Assembly (NCBI GenBank): GCA_964569225.1
Contig: CAZMTU010000002.1
Coordinates: 6,854 to 70,853 of the forward strand
Direction of reading: 5' to 3'
DNA from: CAKSQF01 sp964569225
GTDB lineage: Bacteria > Bacillota > Clostridia > Oscillospirales > CAG-272
Length of the DNA stretch: 64,000 nucleotides
In this document: positions 60,572 through 64,000 of the stretch, one piece after another
Numbering within the stretch: the stretch's first letter is position 1
Layout of the letters: each line of letters begins with the position of its first letter
The notes under the pieces: generated by a model
Database searches by the model: none
The model's input: the letters and a program-made list of their open reading frames with translations, nothing else
What the model was told of the DNA's origin: nothing
Program-made: the position numbers and the translations under genes

Positions 60572-63500
60572 ATGAATTATTTGCAAGAACGAATTGACCA
60601 AGTACTTGGCTGGATTCGCGACCGCATTGTCGTAGAACGAAAAGGAATTGAGAACATTTCCTGTGTTCCCTGCGACTACAAGGGCGAAGGACACACTCCG
60701 CCTGCGGAAGGCTGGATCCCCCAGACCCGTGACTGCCTGAAGGATATGCCTGCGGGCGGCTCCAAGACCGGCTACGGCGAATATCACGCTTGGTTCAAGA
60801 CTACTTTCACAATTCCCGACTCAATGAAGGGCGGGCATGTGGAGCTGTGCGTACATTCTCCCCGCCATTCCAATCCCCAGTATATCGTCTATCTGGACGG
60901 CAGGATCATTCAGGGCGTAGACGATAACCATGAAACCTTCCCCATTGATTCGAACAAGGAAAGCTATGAACTGTTGGTTTACGGCTTCTCCGGAAATCCC
61001 CGGAATCTTTTCTTAGAAGCGGAATTACTGCTGATCGACACCGACACCCAAAAGCTCTTCTATGATCTGAAGGTACCTTTTGATGTGATGCGTTATCTGC
61101 CTTTCGAAGGCAAAGAATACTGCGAAATCCGCACGGCGCTGAACGAATCCATCAATCTGATCGACTTCCGCGAAAGAGGCTCCGATGCTTATCATGCCAG
61201 CGTAAAGGCAGCGCTTGACTATATTGAAAGCGAATTTTACGCCAAAAAATGCGGACGGCAATATGCCGGACCAATGGCAAACGTGGTCTGCATCGGTCAT
61301 TCCCACATTGACACCGCATGGCTCTGGCCCTTCCGTCAGACCGAGGAAAAATGCCAGCGTACCTTCTCCACTGCGGTCAATATGATGAAGGAATTCCCCG
61401 AATATAAATTTATTACCAGCCAGCCCCAGCAGTTCAAATACATTAAGGAACTGGAGCCTGAGCTTTTTGAAGAGATCAAAAAGATGGTTAAATCAGGCAA
61501 CTGGGAAATTGAAGGCGCCATGTGGGTGGAGCCTGACTGTAATCTCCCCTCCGGCGAATCCCTCTGCCGTCAGCTTCTGCATGGCAAACGCTTCATGAAG
61601 GAGGAATTCGGCGTAGATTCCAAGATTCTCTGGCTGCCCGATGTGTTCGGTTACTCTGCGGCACTGCCTCAGATTTTGAAAAAAGCGGGCGTTACCCGCT
61701 TCGTCACCTCCAAGATTTCATGGAATGAAACCAACACCCTTCCCTGCGATGTCTTTATGTGGCAGGGCATTGACGGCACAGAAATCCTTTCCTATTTCTT
61801 AACTGCGCAGGATTACGATCCCCGTGAAAAGCTGCGCAACGGCACTACTTACAACGGCAATATTTCCGCCCGTCAGATTCGGGGCACATGGGAACGCTTC
61901 CAGCAAAAGGAACTGCATAACGAGGTAATCAATACCTTCGGTCACGGTGACGGCGGCGGCGGACCTACCCGTGAAATGATCGAAGTAGGCCGCAGACTGG
62001 AAAAGGGCATTCCCGGCTGTCCTACCGTCACCTTTGAAAAGGCTGGCGACTTCTTGGACCGTCTGGAAGCAGATGTAAAGGACAACCGTTTCCTGCCCAA
62101 GTGGGTCGGCGAGCTCTATCTGGAATATCACCGCGGCACCTACACTTCTATTGCCAAGAACAAACGCAATAACCGTAAGTCTGAGTTTCTCTTTGAAAAC
62201 ACGGAGCTTGCGTCTGTAATGTCCAAGATTCTGACCGGCGCCGAATATCCCAAGGCAATGCTCCATGACGGCTGGGAAAAGATTCTTCTCTGCCAGTTCC
62301 ATGACGTAATTCCCGGCTCCTCCATCAAGGAAGTATACGATGACTCCGATGTGATCTACGCCGACATTCAGGGCAAAGCAAACAGTGCCCTGTCGGCCGC
62401 AAAGCAGTCGATCGCACAAAACATTACCACCGACGGCGGTCTGTTGGTATTTAACCCTAACGCCTTTACCGGCAGCGGACTGGTAGAAGTAAACGGTGAA
62501 AAGGTTTGGGTAGACGGCATCCCCGCAAAGGGTTATAAAGTAGTAGCCGCCCCCACAGCCTCCGAAGGCGTTACCGTTTGTGAATCCTGCCGTAAGATCG
62601 AAAATGACTTTATTACCGTAAAGTTTGACGAAAATTACAACATTTGCAGCATTTACGATAAAAAAGCAGACCGCGAGGTAGTGAAGGCAGGCGAGGTCGC
62701 CAACCGGCTCACTGCTTACGAGGATATTCCCCGTGCATGGGACGCTTGGGAAATCACCAATTATTACACCGAGAAATTCTGGAATCTGGACGAGGTTTCC
62801 TCTGTAAAGGTAATTCGGAACGGCGAAACCGCCGGCTTTGAGATCGTGCGTCCCTTCCAGAAGAGCACCGTCACTCAGCGTATTACGCTGGACGCTCACA
62901 CTGGCAAGATCGACTTCGACACCACCGCCGACTGGAAGAATGACCACATTCTGCTGAAGACCGCCTTCCCCACTGATATTACCAGTGATAAAGCGACTTA
63001 TGACATTCAGTACGGAAACGTGGAACGCCCCACCCATTACAATACCTCTTGGGAACAGGCAAAATTCGAAGTTTGCGCGCACAAGTTCGCCGATTTGTCC
63101 GAATATAACTACGGTGTATCCATTATGAACGACTGCAAGTACGGTCATGATATTCATGGCGGCGTCATTCGTCTGACACTGCTTAAGTCTGCCACAATGC
63201 CCAACCCTGCCGCTGATAAGGAAGTGCATCACTTCACCTATGCTCTCTATCCTCATGCAGGCGACTTCCGTCAGGCGGGCACCATCCGGATGGCATATGA
63301 GCTGAACAATCCTATGACCGCATTGCCTGTTGCCGCTCAAAAGGGCAGCCTTACGGACAGCTACTCGCTGATCAGCGTGGATAAGGAAAATATCTTTATC
63401 GAAGCAGTGAAGGAAGCTGAGGACAGCGACGCGCTGATCGTTCGTCTGTATGACGCTTTCGATTGCACTGTAAACGCAACTGTCACCTTCGGATTTGATG

Positions 63501-63625
63501 TAGCTAAGGTGGAATACGCTTCTATTTTGGAAGAGGCGCAGTCTGAAATCCCCGTATCGGGCAACCAGATTACCATCCCTGTGAAGCCTTTCGAAATCGT
63601 TACATTAAAAGTAACAAGAGCCTGA
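60572..63625 (+). CDS. Alpha-mannosidase (GH38)
   Basis: The 1017-residue enzyme has the metal and active-site motif IGHSHIDTAWLWPFRQTEEK, the nucleophile Asp in WVEPDCNLPSGESL and LWLPDVFGYSAALPQIL, and a long C-terminal beta domain. Length and motifs match bacterial GH38 enzymes that trim mannose from N-glycan or other mannosides. There is no signal peptide, so it is cytoplasmic. GGAGG sets the start at 60572. It is the last gene and ends in a strong terminator. Confidence 0.96.
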   Translation: MNYLQERIDQVLGWIRDRIVVERKGIENISCVPCDYKGEGHTPPAEGWIPQTRDCLKDMPAGGSKTGYGEYHAWFKTTFTIPDSMKGGHVELCVHSPRHSNPQYIVYLDGRIIQGVDDNHETFPIDSNKESYELLVYGFSGNPRNLFLEAELLLIDTDTQKLFYDLKVPFDVMRYLPFEGKEYCEIRTALNESINLIDFRERGSDAYHASVKAALDYIESEFYAKKCGRQYAGPMANVVCIGHSHIDTAWLWPFRQTEEKCQRTFSTAVNMMKEFPEYKFITSQPQQFKYIKELEPELFEEIKKMVKSGNWEIEGAMWVEPDCNLPSGESLCRQLLHGKRFMKEEFGVDSKILWLPDVFGYSAALPQILKKAGVTRFVTSKISWNETNTLPCDVFMWQGIDGTEILSYFLTAQDYDPREKLRNGTTYNGNISARQIRGTWERFQQKELHNEVINTFGHGDGGGGPTREMIEVGRRLEKGIPGCPTVTFEKAGDFLDRLEADVKDNRFLPKWVGELYLEYHRGTYTSIAKNKRNNRKSEFLFENTELASVMSKILTGAEYPKAMLHDGWEKILLCQFHDVIPGSSIKEVYDDSDVIYADIQGKANSALSAAKQSIAQNITTDGGLLVFNPNAFTGSGLVEVNGEKVWVDGIPAKGYKVVAAPTASEGVTVCESCRKIENDFITVKFDENYNICSIYDKKADREVVKAGEVANRLTAYEDIPRAWDAWEITNYYTEKFWNLDEVSSVKVIRNGETAGFEIVRPFQKSTVTQRITLDAHTGKIDFDTTADWKNDHILLKTAFPTDITSDKATYDIQYGNVERPTHYNTSWEQAKFEVCAHKFADLSEYNYGVSIMNDCKYGHDIHGGVIRLTLLKSATMPNPAADKEVHHFTYALYPHAGDFRQAGTIRMAYELNNPMTALPVAAQKGSLTDSYSLISVDKENIFIEAVKEAEDSDALIVRLYDAFDCTVNATVTFGFDVAKVEYASILEEAQSEIPVSGNQITIPVKPFEIVTLKVTRA

Positions 63626-63676
63626 TCGGATCACAGTTGAGCAAAGTTGATTAAATAAGATTAAATAAGAACAAAT

Positions 63677-63710
63677 AAGAGGGAGCTTTCTTGAAAGAAA
63701 GCTCCCTCTT
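63677..63710 (+). terminator. Terminator after the mannosidase gene
   Basis: AAGAGGGAGCTTTCT and AGAAAGCTCCCTCTT form a perfect 15-bp stem with loop TGAA. The TGAA loop is shared with the hairpins of the pyr-cluster repeats. Confidence 0.8.
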
Positions 63711-63721
63711 AAACTCCCTCA

Positions 63722-63773
63722 AAGAACTTCAAAATAGCCGGATGAATTCTCATCCGGCTATTTTGAAGTTCTT
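63722..63773. repeat. Perfect 24-bp inverted repeat with 4-nt loop
   Basis: The left arm 63722-63745 and the right arm 63750-63773 are exact reverse complements around ATTC. The arms contain AAAATAGCCGGATGA. It lies between the mannosidase terminator and repeat copy B. Confidence 0.95.
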
Positions 63774-63782
63774 GGGGTTGTT

Positions 63783-63809
63783 AAGGGGCTTCTTTCAAGA
63801 AGCTCCTTT
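63783..63809. repeat. GCTTCT-TTCA-AGAAGC hairpin abutting repeat copy B
   Basis: The stem is a variant of the CCTTCT/AGAAGG stem that abuts copy A at 11135, with one base pair swapped from C-G to G-C. Confidence 0.8.
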
Positions 63810-64000
63810 AGTCTGTAGAGAAAGTCGAGAATAAATTGCGCTATTCGTAAAAAACACAAATTTGTTTGCCCGCTTTTTCTCTTGCCTAAAAAGGCCCAAG
63901 AGAAAAAGCTCACAAAAAGAGAAAGGCCGGGTATTTCGCCCTCTGCGGAGGGCGACTTAGGGCTTCGCCCTAAGAACCCACGACCTTTTGAGAAAAGGTC
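63810..64000 (-). repeat. Dispersed hairpin-rich repeat, copy B
   Basis: This block, which runs to the window edge, is the reverse complement of 10939-11130 with two substitutions and a single-base indel. It contains the same stems (CTTAGGGC/GCCCTAAG, CGCCCTC/GAGGGCG, GACCTTTT/AAAAGGTC). It probably continues beyond the window. Confidence 0.92.

Noticed and set aside
61799..63340. A 513-codon antisense open frame inside the mannosidase gene
   Set aside because: It is the mirror of a strongly coding, biased gene; the sense protein has all GH38 motifs and the antisense product has none.

Overview
The window looks like a draft or metagenome-assembled contig (it has a 100-base N run at 36462-36561) from an anaerobic Bacillota, most likely a gut or rumen member of class Clostridia. 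This is inferred from Gram-positive style promoters and AGGAGG-type ribosome sites, a SpoVB/MurJ-type flippase, a two-subunit PyrK/PyrD dihydroorotate dehydrogenase with PyrB/PyrI, a BirA-BioY biotin circuit, MacB/FtsX exporters and plant- or host-glycan enzymes (two GH43, a dead GH5, GH38, UxaC). The genus cannot be named from the sequence. No tRNA, rRNA, CRISPR array, integrase or IS transposase was seen.

Layout. 1-7.5 kb: a fragment at the edge, a TVP38-type membrane protein, an FtsX-type exporter (ATPase plus 947-aa permease) divergent from a TetR regulator, a small P-loop kinase-like protein and an unrecognised 399-aa protein. 7.5-15.1 kb: an aldo/keto reductase, then the de novo pyrimidine cluster read leftward pyrC-K-D-F, about 0.8 kb of repeats, pyrE-B-I, with a strong promoter before pyrC. 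15.2-18 kb: thioesterase, LysR regulator, birA. 18-24.4 kb: two large envelope proteins, one with a VWA domain. 24.6-31.7 kb: Nudix pseudogene, nicotinamidase-like hydrolase, phosphoglycolate phosphatase-like HAD, a fused ABC exporter, bioY with a BirA operator, ogt and a lipoprotein. 31.8-34.7 kb: ridA, threonine deaminase, HAD, CBS protein. 34.8-38.7 kb: GH43 with membrane and PH-like domains, the N gap inside a repeat, a decayed GH5 gene, a second GH43. 38.8-45.2 kb: two-component system, zinc-ribbon protein plus phosphoesterase, HAD, DUF3592-like protein, metG. 45.5-52.4 kb: flippase, phosphoribosyltransferase, sugar-binding lipoprotein, uxaC, Gfo/Idh oxidoreductase. 52.5-57.9 kb: a P22-order phage head and packaging cassette with no tail, lysis or integration genes. 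58-63.6 kb: rarA, an E2-like acyltransferase lacking the catalytic His, and a GH38 alpha-mannosidase. The last 190 bases are an inverted, about 98% identical copy of a repeat inside the pyr cluster.

How the parts connect. BirA (17 kb) should repress bioY (30 kb) through a textbook operator, closing a biotin uptake loop. RidA beside threonine deaminase fits clearance of reactive enamines. The points most worth follow-up are the dispersed hairpin-rich repeat, the head-only phage cassette, the VWA/Ig-like envelope gene pair, the GH43-2TM-PH fusion, and a recurring translation-start leader (GGAAAGG, 13 nt, start codon) shared by unrelated genes.
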